Notes under the pieces: model-generated
Told to the model about the DNA's origin: nothing
Seen by the model: the letters and a program-made list of their open reading frames with translations, nothing else
The model's database searches: none
Assembly (NCBI GenBank): GCA_007922195.1
Contig: ML682122.1
Location: 1,109,197-1,173,196, forward strand
Length of the DNA: 64,000 bases
From: Podocnemis expansa
Taxonomy: Eukaryota; Chordata; Testudines; Podocnemididae
Direction of reading: 5' to 3'
Shown: piece after piece, positions 31,601 through 39,495 of the stretch
How positions within the stretch are numbered: the stretch's first letter is position 1
How the letters are laid out: each line of letters opens with the position of its first letter
Made by a program: the position numbers and the translations under genes

Positions 31601-34382
31601 CAGGGGGCTGTGCACAATGGCTGGCCCCACTGCCTGTCTGAAGCCCCTGTGAGGGCTACAGCCACCCCATCCACCAGCCCGCTGCCAGCTGGGGTCCACT
31701 GCCACCCCCGTGGGGTGGCAGGAGCCAGACCCTCTTGCCCCGCTGCTGGCTGGGGGTGGCAGGTGCCTGGCTGAGGTCGGCGGCAGCCCCCACGGGGTGG
31801 TGGGAGCCCAACCTGCTCTCCCCACTGTTGGCTGGTGGCGGCTGCAGCCCCTGCGGGGTAGCGGGTGCCCCCAGCCGGAAGCGGGGCAAGCGGTTTGGGC
31901 TCCCACCACTCTGCAGGGGCTGCAGCCGACCCCAGCCGGCAGCGGGGCAAGCAGGTTGGGCTCCTGCCACCCCGCGGGAGCTGCAGCTGCCCCCAGCCGG
32001 GCACCTGCCACCCTGCAGAGGCTGAAGCCAATCTCAGGTGGGCATCTGCCACCCTGCTGGGGCTGTAGCCGTCCCCAGGCAGCAGCGGGGCAAATGGGTC
32101 AGGCTCCCGCCACCCTGTGGGGGCTTCAGCTGCCCTCAGCCGACAGCAGGACGAGGAGGCAGAGGAGCCACTGGAGCTAGGAAAGTGGCTGGAACTGCCA
32201 TCCTCTGCCTCCCCTAAGCTCCCTGGCCAGGGTGCTGAGGGGAGGATGAGATTTCCTCCCAGGGTGCCATGCAACCTGGGATGAAGGTCATTCTGTTATC
32301 TTGGTAGGCATGACATATCAATATAACAGAGGCAGATGCGGTTATTTTGAAACCATAGTTTTATTGTATGAAAATGATTTTCCTTATGTCAAAATAAGGG
32401 AGCTCCTTATTTTGAATGAAGGAAACGTCGTCTGGACGTGACTTTTTTTAAAATCAAAACAATGGTCATTTCTTTGATTTAAAAGCAATGTGTGGACACA
32501 GCCAGAAATGTTGAGAAGGGGGAAGGGAGATAGATGAAGCAGTAAAGCACCTCCTCATAGACAGTGGTGCCATGTCAATTCTCTCCCTGTTTGGAACCCC
32601 CAGCTAATGGCTGCTCTGGTAGATTACCTTCTCACGGCACTAGGCCTTTCAGCCAGGTCACAGTGTAAAGCCACCCCTTCCAGAGTTCCATGGTCCCACA
32701 AATAAAAGTCCAATATCCTTATATCTGGTCTCTTATACCAACTTTAAGCCTTGTGGATCTTGAGCAGTCTTATCCAATGTCTTTCAATCATCTTTGCCCC
32801 CTTTCAAGGACTTCTCACCATGTTCTTCAGCAGCTGGTAGGTGAATGTTGGTCCTCCAACACTTGCTGTCATCAACTTTCAGCTCAGAGGCCCTGTAAAC
32901 AACAGGCAAGGTCTACTCCTTCTGGCTGCTGCTTCTGTTGCCTTCTTTTGTTTCCTCTTACCATAGCCTTCTACCATAGTCTCTCGGGCCCCTTCCAACA
33001 AAAATCCCAGTTTCCATCTCCTCAGGTTTGTCATCTCATCCCTCCCTGCCACTTCCTTCTTCTGCTCAGGAAATCCGATGGCTCTCACCAAATTCTGCCT
33101 TTTTATTGAGGTTTCCAATGAAGGTATCTTCTTTTTTGTCTCACGGCCTCTTGACAGGTTTCCACACTCACAGGACAGTCCCAGGGGCCAATGTTCATCC
33201 AGGTCTCTCCACTTGGCAAATCAGCGATATGTCCTCTTTGCAGACCCCCTTTTTTCCCAAAACTTCTGCCTTCATGTAGATCAGCTAGCTCCCTCCCCAG
33301 CTAGATCTCATCTTCAGTTATGTCTGGCTCTTCCTTCAGGTGCAGTGTGGTAATGTAATTGTCCCGCATTAACTCTTTTGGGGCCTGTGATGGCTACACA
33401 CGTAATAACACTAGAGTGCTGAGGGAGGGATGGATGGATAAGGTTCCTTAAAAATATGAAATGGGCTTTAAAATCATATATTTTTTTAAAGAAAACAATA
33501 AATGTTTGTTGTGCTGTCATTTGTTTTCTGTTTTCTGAGATTTTACAGTGCATTAGTGTCACATTTCCAGATTTCTCTCTGAAATCTATGGCCAGAAACT
33601 TCCTTTACAAAATATAAATAAAATACAAATACGTAAATAAGTGTAATAAATAAAAACTGCTCATCTCCAGGAGCAGAATCTTTCAGAAACAAAAACATGT
33701 AATACTGTGAGACACAGTAAGAATGAATGGGAACTTGATGAGAGTATTCAAATATGTTAAGGACTGTTGTAAACAAGATGATGACCAGTTGTTCCCCTTG
33801 GTACACTGACAGTAGGACATGAAGAAACAGGCTTAAATCTTTAACAAATGATATTTAGTTTAGCTATTGGGGAGGAGAACAAAAAAAAAGCTTTCCAACT
33901 CTGAGTTAAGCTCTAGAATAGGCAAGAGATGTGGTGGAATCTCCCTCAGAAGATTTTAAGAACACCTTGGACAAACAGCAGTCAGAGATAGTCTAATTTC
34001 ACTAAGTCCTGCCTCAGCACTGGAAGTAGGAGTTAGTGATCTGTCAAGTTCCCTTCCAGCCCAGGATATCTCTGATTCTATGATAAACCAAACTGGGTAT
34101 GTTATTTTTCTGTCTTTAGATTTCTGGATTCTATCCTCCTGGGAGCAGTAAAAGTCTAAAAAGAGTATCACTGTTTTCTTCTCTTGGGACACTTACACAC
34201 CTGTTTTGCTCCTAGGTAAAGTACATCACTTCAGAGATACATTTGACACCTTTAAATTATCCTACTCAGAGGACGATGTCTGTGAACTCCTCAAAAGAGC
34301 AAAGATGAATGTATCCAATAACAAGAAGATAATCCTCGAGGAGATCCAGCGTATTGTGTCCCCCTCCAGTAAGGAGTTTTAA
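11022..34382 (+). CDS. PLA2G4C-like: Cytosolic phospholipase A2 gamma-like gene, 3' portion (10 exons)
   Basis: Exons 11022-11084, 13323-13355, 14045-14077, 15307-15426, 15794-15919, 16134-16226, 21796-21891, 26684-26838, 29026-29194 and 34216-34382 join without a stop into about 350 codons ending in TAA. The last four encode a WTWGSINNFLYQ block, HLVDAGLAINS, LILSFDFSSGDPFE, NIPFPK, LHFPLFNNRNC and FDTFKLSYSE, in the order found in the C-terminal half of PLA2G4C. Family members hydrolyse glycerophospholipids with a Ser/Asp dyad. The Asp of the VDAG motif is present; the GxSGS serine and the arginine lie upstream and are not in this window. No CaaX prenylation box ends the protein, unlike human PLA2G4C. 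The fit of splice signals, phase and open frame suggests a live gene, but the 5' half is unseen. Identity is strong for the last four exons and weaker for the first three. Confidence 0.85.
11217..11232 (+). repeat. (GT)n microsatellite
   Basis: Eight tandem gt units inside the first intron seen, next to an isolated ctatgtctacact MITE-end motif. Confidence 0.8.
11574..12419. mobile_element. MITE-like element with GC-rich interior
   Basis: Terminal inverted repeats gggtatgtccatacg and gacatgtggacataccc, with ttattttgaaataac palindromes next to each end. About 11690-12170 is GC-rich filler, and the overlapping ORFs there on both strands are compositional. No clean target duplication was found. 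Confidence 0.75.
12420..13322. other. Intron sequence, nothing recognised
   Basis: Unique-looking intronic sequence between candidate exons. No conserved ORF or repeat family was identified. Confidence 0.5.
13323..13355 (+). CDS. PLA2G4C-like: Candidate microexon, PLA2G4C-like, phase 1-1 (33 bp)
   Basis: Acceptor tttcctctag and donor g|gtaggt frame 11 codons (VEGIETPCCEV) compatible in phase with the flanking candidate exons. An acceptor 3 bp downstream (tag) would keep the frame and drop one residue. No homology is recognised. Confidence 0.45.
14045..14077 (+). CDS. PLA2G4C-like: Candidate microexon, PLA2G4C-like, phase 1-1 (33 bp)
   Basis: Acceptor gtttcttatag and a near-perfect donor GAAA|gtaagt enclose an acidic stretch (EKEEPIPDFEE). 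It has the same length and phase as the preceding microexon. It is placed in the gene by phase and splice signals. Confidence 0.5.
14560..14695 (+). mobile_element. CR1 LINE 3' fragment
   Basis: aaggttttcaaggcctgact, actgggatgatttatttggt and gttggaccaaattaccttt follow the CR1 3' end consensus pattern, ending ttctgtgattct. Confidence 0.7.
15307..15426 (+). CDS. PLA2G4C-like: PLA2G4C-like exon with GC donor (120 bp)
   Basis: Acceptor tttccccccag opens a cysteine-rich stretch (ECNCVHCQC) followed by FIHLLELQSQASAGED, which resembles the linker before the WEWGT block of PLA2G4C. The exon ends AAAG|gcaagt, the strong form of a GC donor. Using the nearby GT at 15431 instead would put a stop codon at the junction with the next exon. 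Confidence 0.65.
15794..15919 (+). CDS. PLA2G4C-like: PLA2G4C-like exon with GC donor (126 bp)
   Basis: It lies between acceptor tttaagcag and donor GGAG|gcaagt and encodes 41 full codons rich in E, C and W (e.g. SETWSLKTWEKRMEDCAELG). Phase is 1-1. A GT donor 4 bp downstream would create a TAA at the junction with the next exon, while the GC donor keeps the frame open. Confidence 0.65.
16134..16226 (+). CDS. PLA2G4C-like: PLA2G4C-like exon with GC donor (93 bp)
   Basis: Acceptor tctcatttcaag; donor AAAG|gcaagt. It encodes 30 codons (DKAESSDSFYDES... to MLK). Spliced with the GC donor, the protein reads MLK-G-SLSP, matching the KGSLS junction in mammalian PLA2G4C. The alternative GT frame runs into a stop within the next exon. 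Confidence 0.7.
16227..18390. other. Large intron, mostly unassigned
   Basis: AT-rich intronic sequence. 18060-18130 has short ttaaat/atatat runs. No exon with convincing splice sites and matching phase was seen before the Penelope element. Confidence 0.4.
18400..19275 (+). mobile_element. Penelope-like retroelement, 3' part with intact GIY-YIG ORF
   Basis: The open frame 18369-19061 (230 aa) carries the Penelope C-terminal endonuclease. A Cys-rich linker (PCNKLHCQHW) comes first, then NVVYAIMCQQC and YIGQT as the GIY-YIG core, then RINGHK, KPVGKHFNIHGHS and a terminal GLNRDLEWLAHHKK. The reverse-transcriptase half is absent, so this is a 5'-truncated insertion that cannot move by itself. 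Downstream is the element's tail (cccattaaagcttacgtctg, gttagtctataagttgccac, aggactcttgctgctttt). A second, decayed copy lies at 56.4-57.9 kb. It sits in a phospholipase intron in sense orientation; no splice signal shows it being exonised. Confidence 0.88.
19780..19965 (+). mobile_element. CR1-like LINE 3' fragment
   Basis: ggtcagactagatgatcata, atggtaccgtctgacctcag and cctatgactttatgag match the CR1 3' tail style. The preceding gatttgaggacttcaataac recurs at 23545, so two copies of the same subfamily are present. Confidence 0.65.
20391..20935 (-). mobile_element. CR1 LINE 3' end, reverse orientation
   Basis: Starts with aagaatcacagaatcatttc and ggaagggacctcagtaagtc, the inverted CR1 tail. 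It continues through ctctgcagctgcaactgtag and ggactctctccaatttctct to gagggcccaaaactc. About 540 bp, untranslatable. Confidence 0.9.
21796..21891 (+). CDS. PLA2G4C-like: PLA2G4C-like exon: W-x-WGS-NNFLY block (96 bp)
   Basis: Acceptor ttgcctaatag and donor TGTG|gtaagc. It encodes SLSPVCKLLPK and then FWNWTWGSINNFLYQC, the equivalent of the KWEWGTTHNFLYKHG block just before the catalytic aspartate in PLA2G4C. Phase 1-1. Confidence 0.85.
22820..23330. repeat. Hairpin of two opposed Penelope/SINE tails interrupted by a MITE
   Basis: 22820-22846 (aaggaatcctgtggcacttaaagacta, given here by position with key motif cctgtggcacttaaagac) and 23304-23330 are reverse complements at 25 of 27 positions. 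A MITE occupies what would be the loop. Confidence 0.85.
22855..23302. mobile_element. Foldback MITE, TTATTTCGAAATAA type (448 bp)
   Basis: Termini gggtatgtccacatg and gtgtggacatagcc, TTA duplications at 22852-22854 and 23303-23305. The interior is nearly self-complementary end to end (ggccatttggacatgttgtt ... caacatgtccaaatggcc). It still contains ttatttcgaaataa with CpG at about 23267. A sibling of similar length lies at 44523-44973. Confidence 0.9.
23495..23660 (+). mobile_element. CR1-like 3' fragment
   Basis: gatttgaggacttaaataac and gaggtcatgctggtcgcttc parallel the copy at 19800-19930. Confidence 0.5.
23667..24407. mobile_element. MITE of the TTAAGTYRACTTAA type with GC-rich interior
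   Basis: Ends ggtatgtctacactgg and ctagtgtagacatagc are inverted repeats. Each end carries ttaagttgacttaa-like palindromes, and 23840-24290 is GC-rich tandem-like sequence (gccacttgccggcagtggca). Related to 41945-43215. Confidence 0.8.
24728..25423. mobile_element. hAT-like non-autonomous DNA transposon (696 bp)
   Basis: Ends cagtggttcccaacc and gatttagaacccctg. Flanks GTTTAGAA and GTCTAGAA form an 8-bp duplication with one mismatch. GC-rich interior; the long ORFs on both strands are not conserved genes. Confidence 0.85.
25432..25975. mobile_element. Penelope/SINE-type tail split by a MITE
   Basis: The tail reads ...ccacaaaaggttatgcccaa, aaattgttagtcttTAA, then the MITE 25548-25955 (ggctatgtctacact ... 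agtgtagacatagcc), then TAAggtgccacaggg. The TAA is duplicated. The MITE interior is ttagttcaaactaa-type palindromes. Confidence 0.85.
26684..26838 (+). CDS. PLA2G4C-like: PLA2G4C-like catalytic-Asp exon (155 bp)
   Basis: Acceptor aatttttgcag and donor GAG|gtaact. It encodes STDLAKDKVIHLVDAG, LAINSAYPLVLRPERKV and LILSFDFSSGDPFE, collinear with PLA2G4C. The D of VDAG corresponds to the catalytic aspartate of the family. Phase 1-0. Confidence 0.93.
27304..28230. mobile_element. hAT-like non-autonomous DNA transposon (927 bp)
   Basis: Left end cagggtgtccaaact, right end ctggacaaacctg. Flanks CTCTCGCA and CTCTAGCA are an 8-bp duplication with one mismatch. No transposase ORF. Confidence 0.75.
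28422..28551. mobile_element. hAT-like MITE (130 bp)
   Basis: Ends cagcggtgttcagcctttt and aaaaaggttgaaaatatctg are inverted. Flanks CTGTAGGT and CTGTATGT are an 8-bp duplication with one mismatch. Confidence 0.8.
28571..28616 (+). repeat. (AAT)n microsatellite
   Basis: About 14 tandem ata/aat units directly after the small hAT element. Confidence 0.95.
29026..29194 (+). CDS. PLA2G4C-like: PLA2G4C-like penultimate exon (169 bp)
   Basis: Acceptor tttccctccttccag and donor CCAG|gtaact. It encodes TIKKTVKYCQKNNIPFPKID, then CYIFRGKDAPTVLHFPLFNN and RNCP, conserved lipase-core segments. Phase 0-1. Confidence 0.93.
29535..29605. repeat. Possible tRNA-derived SINE relic
   Basis: catgacataggacactcacc followed by ggccctgattcaagccgc resembles an A-box/B-box arrangement (B-box-like gattcaagcc). 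Similar relics occur at about 34795-34860 and 44340-44405. Weak. Confidence 0.3.
30754..32503. mobile_element. Long MITE-like element, GC-rich interior (1.75 kb)
   Basis: Ends ggctatgtccacatg and atgtgtggacacagcc, with AGA duplications (30751-30753 and 32504-32506). Palindromes ttatttcaaaataa lie near the ends. 31680-32170 is a degenerate GC-rich tandem repeat (agcggggcaagc recurs about every 62 bp). A palindromic pair built on ggtcaatttcac lies at about 31370-31440. Long ORFs on both strands are compositional. Confidence 0.8.
32507..33890. other. Intron segment, unassigned
   Basis: A pyrimidine-rich block at 32580-33300 may be an old repeat. 33430-33900 is AT-rich. No exon or known family was identified. 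Confidence 0.35.
33900..34085 (+). mobile_element. CR1 LINE 3' fragment
   Basis: gtggtggaatctccctcaga, agaacaccttggacaaacag, caagttcccttccagcccag and terminal tctgattctatgat match the CR1 3' end. It ends about 130 bp before the last phospholipase exon. Confidence 0.85.
34216..34382 (+). CDS. PLA2G4C-like: PLA2G4C-like last coding exon (167 bp with stop)
   Basis: Acceptor ttttgctcctag. It encodes DTFDTFKLSYSEDDVCELL and then NVSNNKKIILEEIQRIV, matching the C-terminal DTYDTFKL and NVRxNKKxIL pattern of the family. The protein ends SSKEF and TAA, so no prenylation signal is visible. No clear AATAAA was noted just downstream. Confidence 0.92.
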
Positions 34383-35489
34383 AGCCACATCTCTCTTTGG
34401 CACCCGTTCATGAAGAGCATGGACTATATGTCTATGTCTAGTCCTGACCAGCACATTTGCTACAATGTTCCCCACTATGACCAGTTAAAATCTAAAAGCA
34501 GATTGGAGGGGTTAGTTTTCATAGGTTAGATTTACAAAGGTATTTAGGCACCTATCTTCCACTTTCCTTGCCATGGAAACCTGTACCTTCTACACTTCCT
34601 CATTGCCTATTTTAATGCTGTAAAATTTTCCCAATTGCCTCTGTTTCTGCCTCAGGGCATATGCAGTGCATCCTCCATCTCAGGATCCAGAAACCTAAGC
34701 TCAAGAGAGATTCCTGACCCAGAAAAAGAGGACTCCATCCATCTAACTCACCTCTGGGGTCGGAGGAAAAAGATGACCTCCCTCAGACCCGTTAACCCAG
34801 TAGTTAGTATACTCACCCAAGATGAAGGAGGGCTCAATTCAAATCCCTAACTGCTTGAGGGGAGGAAGGGATTTGAGGGGGATCTACTACATCTCAGGTG
34901 AGTGCCTGAAACACTGGGTAGTGGGACAATCTGATGGTGAGATGGAGGGAGGCCCACAGGCACTGGGAGATCTCTTAGCACCAGAACTCAGGTTCTAACT
35001 GTTGTCAGTTGTTGCCTGTGTGTGACTTCTCTGTGTGTGCTGTCCTAGCTCTGCACAGCTAGCTCACACAGCAGACTTGGGGCTTGTCTACACTATCTGA
35101 CATTTTCAGTGGTAGTTGAAGGGAGATACTCAAGTTACGTAAAATAACTCGAGGATCTTCCTTAACTTTCTCATGCTTACTCACTTCATTTTTTCCACTG
35201 CACTGAGTCAAAGGGAAATGTCCTTCCTTTGACTCAATGCTACAGTTCTCGAGGGGGTGGACTTACGGCATCAACTTCTGGATGAACTGAGTGGGTCTTC
35301 ACTGACTGTTCAATCAAACTGGAATGATCAAACTGACGGTGGTGAGTTTGCAATAGTCAGTACAGGCTTGGCTTTGGATGGCACTGCCCAAGAAGACTGC
35401 AGACTTGGTTTAGTGGAGAAGGAGCTCAGCCAAGTTTATTATTAACAAAGCACTGTCCTAGTGCCCTGTGGTTCCTACATTCATGCTAG

Positions 35490-35985
35490 CACATGTGCCA
35501 AAGGGGTAGCCATGTTAGACTAGTCCCACAAAACAAGCAAGGAGTGGGTGGCACTTAAAGACTAACAGATTTATTTTTCACATTTTCCAAAGGCGTAGCC
35601 ATGTTAGTCTAGTCCAGCAAAAAATGTGATAAATAATTATTTTAGTCTTTAAAAGTGCCATGGGACTCCTTGTTTGTTTTCCTAACACACGTGTAGCAGA
35701 GTAAAGTTAGTGCTGAACAAAGGGCCTGCCATGAGCCACAGACTAGTATGATGATGGGATTATTAGGGACAGGCCTTGCGTCTCTGTAAAATTCAAAGGG
35801 GCAGCCGTGTTAGTCTATGAAATTCTAGTTAAAATACTGCCAAGTTCCAAAGGGTGGCTGTGTTAGTCTAGCTCAGCAAGTCGTGTGAAGTGGGATTATT
35901 TCCCAAAAAAGCTCATTCAGTAAATGAATTTGTTAAGTCTTTAAATGCCACAGGACTTCACTCCTTGATTATTTTAGTTAAAATA
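35490..35985. repeat. Cluster of SINE/Penelope-tail units in both orientations
   Basis: Units beginning aaaggggtagccatgttag occur at about 35498, 35589, 35798 and 35853. gacttaaagactaacagatt-like sequence is followed by the inverse (tttagtctttaaaagtgcca at about 35640, gttaagtctttaaatgccac at about 35930). The 35498-35680 pair is an inverted duplication. Confidence 0.75.
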
Positions 35986-37236
35986 TGTTATCCTCACTTT
36001 TCCCCTCTTCTCTTTTCACATCTTGTGCAAAACTGTAATTAAAAGTATGCTATATTCCATCTGGTGCATAAGATCCTTAGCAGGTATGTGCTATCTTTCT
36101 CCTCCATTTTGTTGCTTGTTAATTTCCAAATAATTTGTCTTATGCTGTCTGCTATAATAACACTTTACAACCCTCTTTTCCTCTGCATGATGAACAGTAA
36201 ATAAATTATAACATCCAATCATTGGTCACCTTCTGTGCCTCAGTGCTAGAAATAGTTTCACTTTGCTCCATCATGGTTTGACTGTTCTACATTAAGGACA
36301 GGTCTACGTTAGAAATCTTTGTCAGCCACAGTCAACTTTTGTTGACAAAAGAGTGCTGGTATTCACATTGCAGTCCCCACTGCTAACAAAACTGCACTTT
36401 TCTCCAACAAAATAAAACTACCTACTACAGAGCTAGTGAGATGCAGTGTCAATGTAGACATTTTGTCCCTTACTGCAGTGGAGAGACTGTCACTGCTGTC
36501 AACTGAGATGGTAGAGGGGCGAGGAGCCCTAGTTGTTGCAAATTAAGAGTGGCTGGCTCCCAGCTCCCCGCTGTAATCTAGGATTAGGGACGATGCAACT
36601 GGCCATGTCTGCCATGTCTGTTTCATGACTCAGCCTTGGAATTGATAAAGTTGCCCTGCTGAGGTGAGAAGCAGGTAAGGAATGTACCTGACTTCTCTCC
36701 TTACTCTCAACTGAGACTGGGGGACTAGCCACCCTGACTTGCAGTAGCCCTGGCTTCTTGCCCTGCTCCCAGCTGAGAAGATAGGGTTGTCAGTTCCAGA
36801 TCCTGCTGGGAGCTGTGGCCAGAAGTAAGGGAGATTCTTCACCTACTCCCTGCCCAAACTGCCATGTCAGTTACATGGCAGGAATGTGAAATTAACATGG
36901 CTGACCTGAAGAGTGGGCAATGGCCTTCTCCGGCTCTAGTCTGGGGCCAGTGACAGGCTAAGTCCCTGTACAGCTGCCCTGTGATCCTGACTGGAGATGG
37001 GGTGCAGAAGGCAGCACCTAAGGAGCCTGGGAGCTGCACGCCCACCTATGTAGATCCCGCCAACTTGCCCCTTCCCAGGCTTGGGATTAGTCCAGGAACT
37101 GGAGGGGGAAGACCCTACAATTTTCTGGGTCCTGGGAAAGAGAGGATATTGTTGCCCTTGTTAGCAGTGGGGTAGTGGTCTTGATTTGGGTAACAGAGCG
37201 TTTTGATCCCCTGTGTGTGACCCCAAAAGCGCTTTT

Positions 37237-37992
37237 TGTAGGAGGACGGACAAGACGAGTAACAGTCATTTTCCTTTTTGTTGACAGTGTGAGGAATTAC
37301 AGACAAGAAAATGCTTAAGTATATGACAGAAGTATTAGTCTATGACAATTCCAAGGTAAAAGCAAAAGATTAGCAAAAAGACTGCATCAAGCTAATACTG
37401 GCCAGGTCTATTTCTATTTAATTCCCTATTTGACTGTGTTTAGTTTCTAACTCCTACTTTGTTTCTATCTCTCTCCTGTTCAGTTTGCTTAGTTTCTACT
37501 TTGGTCTATATTCTTACCCAGTCCGTGAGAGCCGTGCCTGTTCCCCAAAAGCTGGGTCTTTTGGTTCAGGTTACCGATACTCTCTTCAAGTCAGCCCGAA
37601 GATCATCCACAGTCAGGTTTTCGGGGAGCTCCGAAGTCCACCCATAGTCAGGTTTTCAGAGGGTGCGCACCACCATGCCAAGCAGGAGGCTCTCCTTTAT
37701 ATATGCTTGACAATCCCCTTTTTGGGGTATCTGCACAGATGCATTTTCTCCATAGGTGTGAGAAAATCGCGCTGCCTTGTTAAGTGCAACAAAACCACAC
37801 TTCCTTGTTAAGTGTGAGAAAACAAAGGTTTCCTTAGTCTCCTATCTGGCTTGTCTTAGGTTTGATATGCTGATGTGGTTTCTTTCTTAGGGTGTCTGAC
37901 TTTCAGCTCACCTGCCTAGTTATTTTGCTCAACCATTGTTTAAGACAGACACTAATTGATTAATTGTAATTTAAGAAATATCAATCTCTACA
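37237..37992 (-). mobile_element. Probable LTR fragment, reverse orientation
   Basis: Absent from copy B. Its outer ends read tgtaggag and ctctaca, as inverted TG/CA LTR ends would. Read on the minus strand it has a TATA-like atatataaagg near 37700 and a downstream leader-like ttttggggtcac near 37220. No target duplication was found, so the borders are tentative. Endogenous retrovirus-like; no coding region present. Confidence 0.4.
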
Positions 37993-38212
37993 CTGCCTGT
38001 TAGGCTGGTGAAAATTCTCTTGTTAAGGATGCACTACACCAACCCAAGGAAAGAAATGTTGACATCAACCGTGCTGTAATTGTAGCAGTGGCTTTAACCT
38101 GGCACAAAATAATAGGCCAATGTACATTTGTGTTGACATGGCCTAAGTGAAAGCACAAAGGACTAAGTTCACAAAAGGACATCAGTTATAGCTACACTTA
38201 ATGCCACAGCAG

Positions 38213-38785
38213 TGTAGAGACAATTTGATTTTAGGCAGCAATTCAATACTGAGCAGCTTAATGGAATCAAGCAAGGCTTAGAAACCCCAGTAAAGCGTGC
38301 AGCTATTTTAAGTTCAGGCAAGGCTGCGTTAGTAGCTTTAGCCCAAGCGAAGCCACAATGGAAAGCCAAAGCTAGAAGAACACCTGCATTGTAAGTGTAG
38401 TTAATATGACCCAAACACCTGTTATAACCGCTTAGCAAGCTACTTGCCATTTAGATGTCTCACCCACCCTTACATGAAGCGTAAGGGGTCTTAGTTTTCC
38501 CGTAACGGTCTTAGTTTTCCATCCCTCCCCCATGTTCCAGCTTTGCATAATTGCATCATAAAGATATGGTTAACCAATAAGCTGTAGCTTTTCTTTGTTT
38601 CACTGTTTTTGGAAACCTTTGTATGTAACCCACTAGATCGTGTTGTGTAATAAATACAAGAAGAAAACGGTCCCTGGGGGCCGGCTGCACCTAGTAGCTC
38701 TGGGTGCTAATAAACTTGTAATTCTCCTCCTGCTGTCTGCATTCTTGATTGACCAGAACAGAGAATGAACCTCTTTATCTCCACA
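38213..38785 (+). mobile_element. Solo LTR of an endogenous retrovirus-like element (573 bp)
   Basis: Begins TGTAGAGACA and ends TATCTCCACA (inverted ends), with exact 6-bp duplications CAGCAG at 38207-38212 and 38786-38791. It holds aataaatac and aataaac polyadenylation-type signals near 38650-38710. Copy B of the surrounding repeat lacks it. A 6-bp duplication fits class II-type insertion. No viral gene is present. Confidence 0.88.
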
Positions 38786-39495
38786 CAGCAGTACAACTGA
38801 AGAACTTCCCTGTAGATACTCAGTATGGCATTGGGAAGAGATCTATAGGTCATCCACCTCCCTGAGGAGCAGTAGCTAAGTTAATGAAAGAATTCTATGG
38901 TTAGCATAGCACTGTGTATACCAGGATGTATTTTGGGCATAGGTATATCTATTCTGAAGTATCTTTTCCCTGTAAATCAGCCCTTAACATCATAATGTTG
39001 ACAATGAGCACACTTAAGTACCAGGGGCAGAAAAAATCATATGGGGTCCACAAAGCCTGAGTTAACTGTCCAGGCTGGTATGCAGTGAATGGAGAGGAGA
39101 GATGCCTAAGAATGGGATCCATGCAAGTCAGCACATGCTGAGAGATGCCCAAGAGAGCTTTGTCCGCTCTGTCCCTCACAGGTAGTTCTGTGCCTCCATT
39201 GGTTTGGTATATTCAGCTCTGAACTCTCTCTTTGAGTTTGGAGTCTAATGTGTTTCTTGAAAAAAGGCAGCCTGGGATAAAGAGGAATTGTGTTATGGCT
39301 TCCAGCAAGGTGACTAGAACCTTCCCTGGGATACAGGAGACCCTTCTCCTTAGAAGAAATGGAAGCAAACAAGTATCTACCACCTCTCAGGCGAGTGCCT
39401 GAACCATTGGACTATTGGATATTCAGCTATGGAGCCCCCTCAGATGTGGCTAAGTAATAGAAGGTCAAGGGCATGGGATTTCAGGCCCCTCCCAT

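Larger units (their letters stand above)
36478..39495 (+). repeat. Diverged ~1.4 kb repeat, copy A (split by two insertions)
   Basis: Matches copy B (40527-41937) in order: gaggagccctagttgttgca, tgctgggagctgtggccaga, actgccatgtcagttacat, caccaacccaaggaaag, cattgggaagagatctatag, tgcctccattggtttggtat. It is interrupted at about 37080-38005 and 38213-38785. No coding content is recognised. Confidence 0.8.

Noticed and set aside
31447..32274. Long ORFs on both strands (up to 275 codons) in GC-rich DNA
   Set aside because: They overlap on opposite strands in a tandem, compositionally biased array inside a MITE, with no domain and no splice context.
35070..35480. Another MITE starting gcttgtctacactatctgac
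   Set aside because: A left-end motif is present but no convincing right end or target duplication was found.
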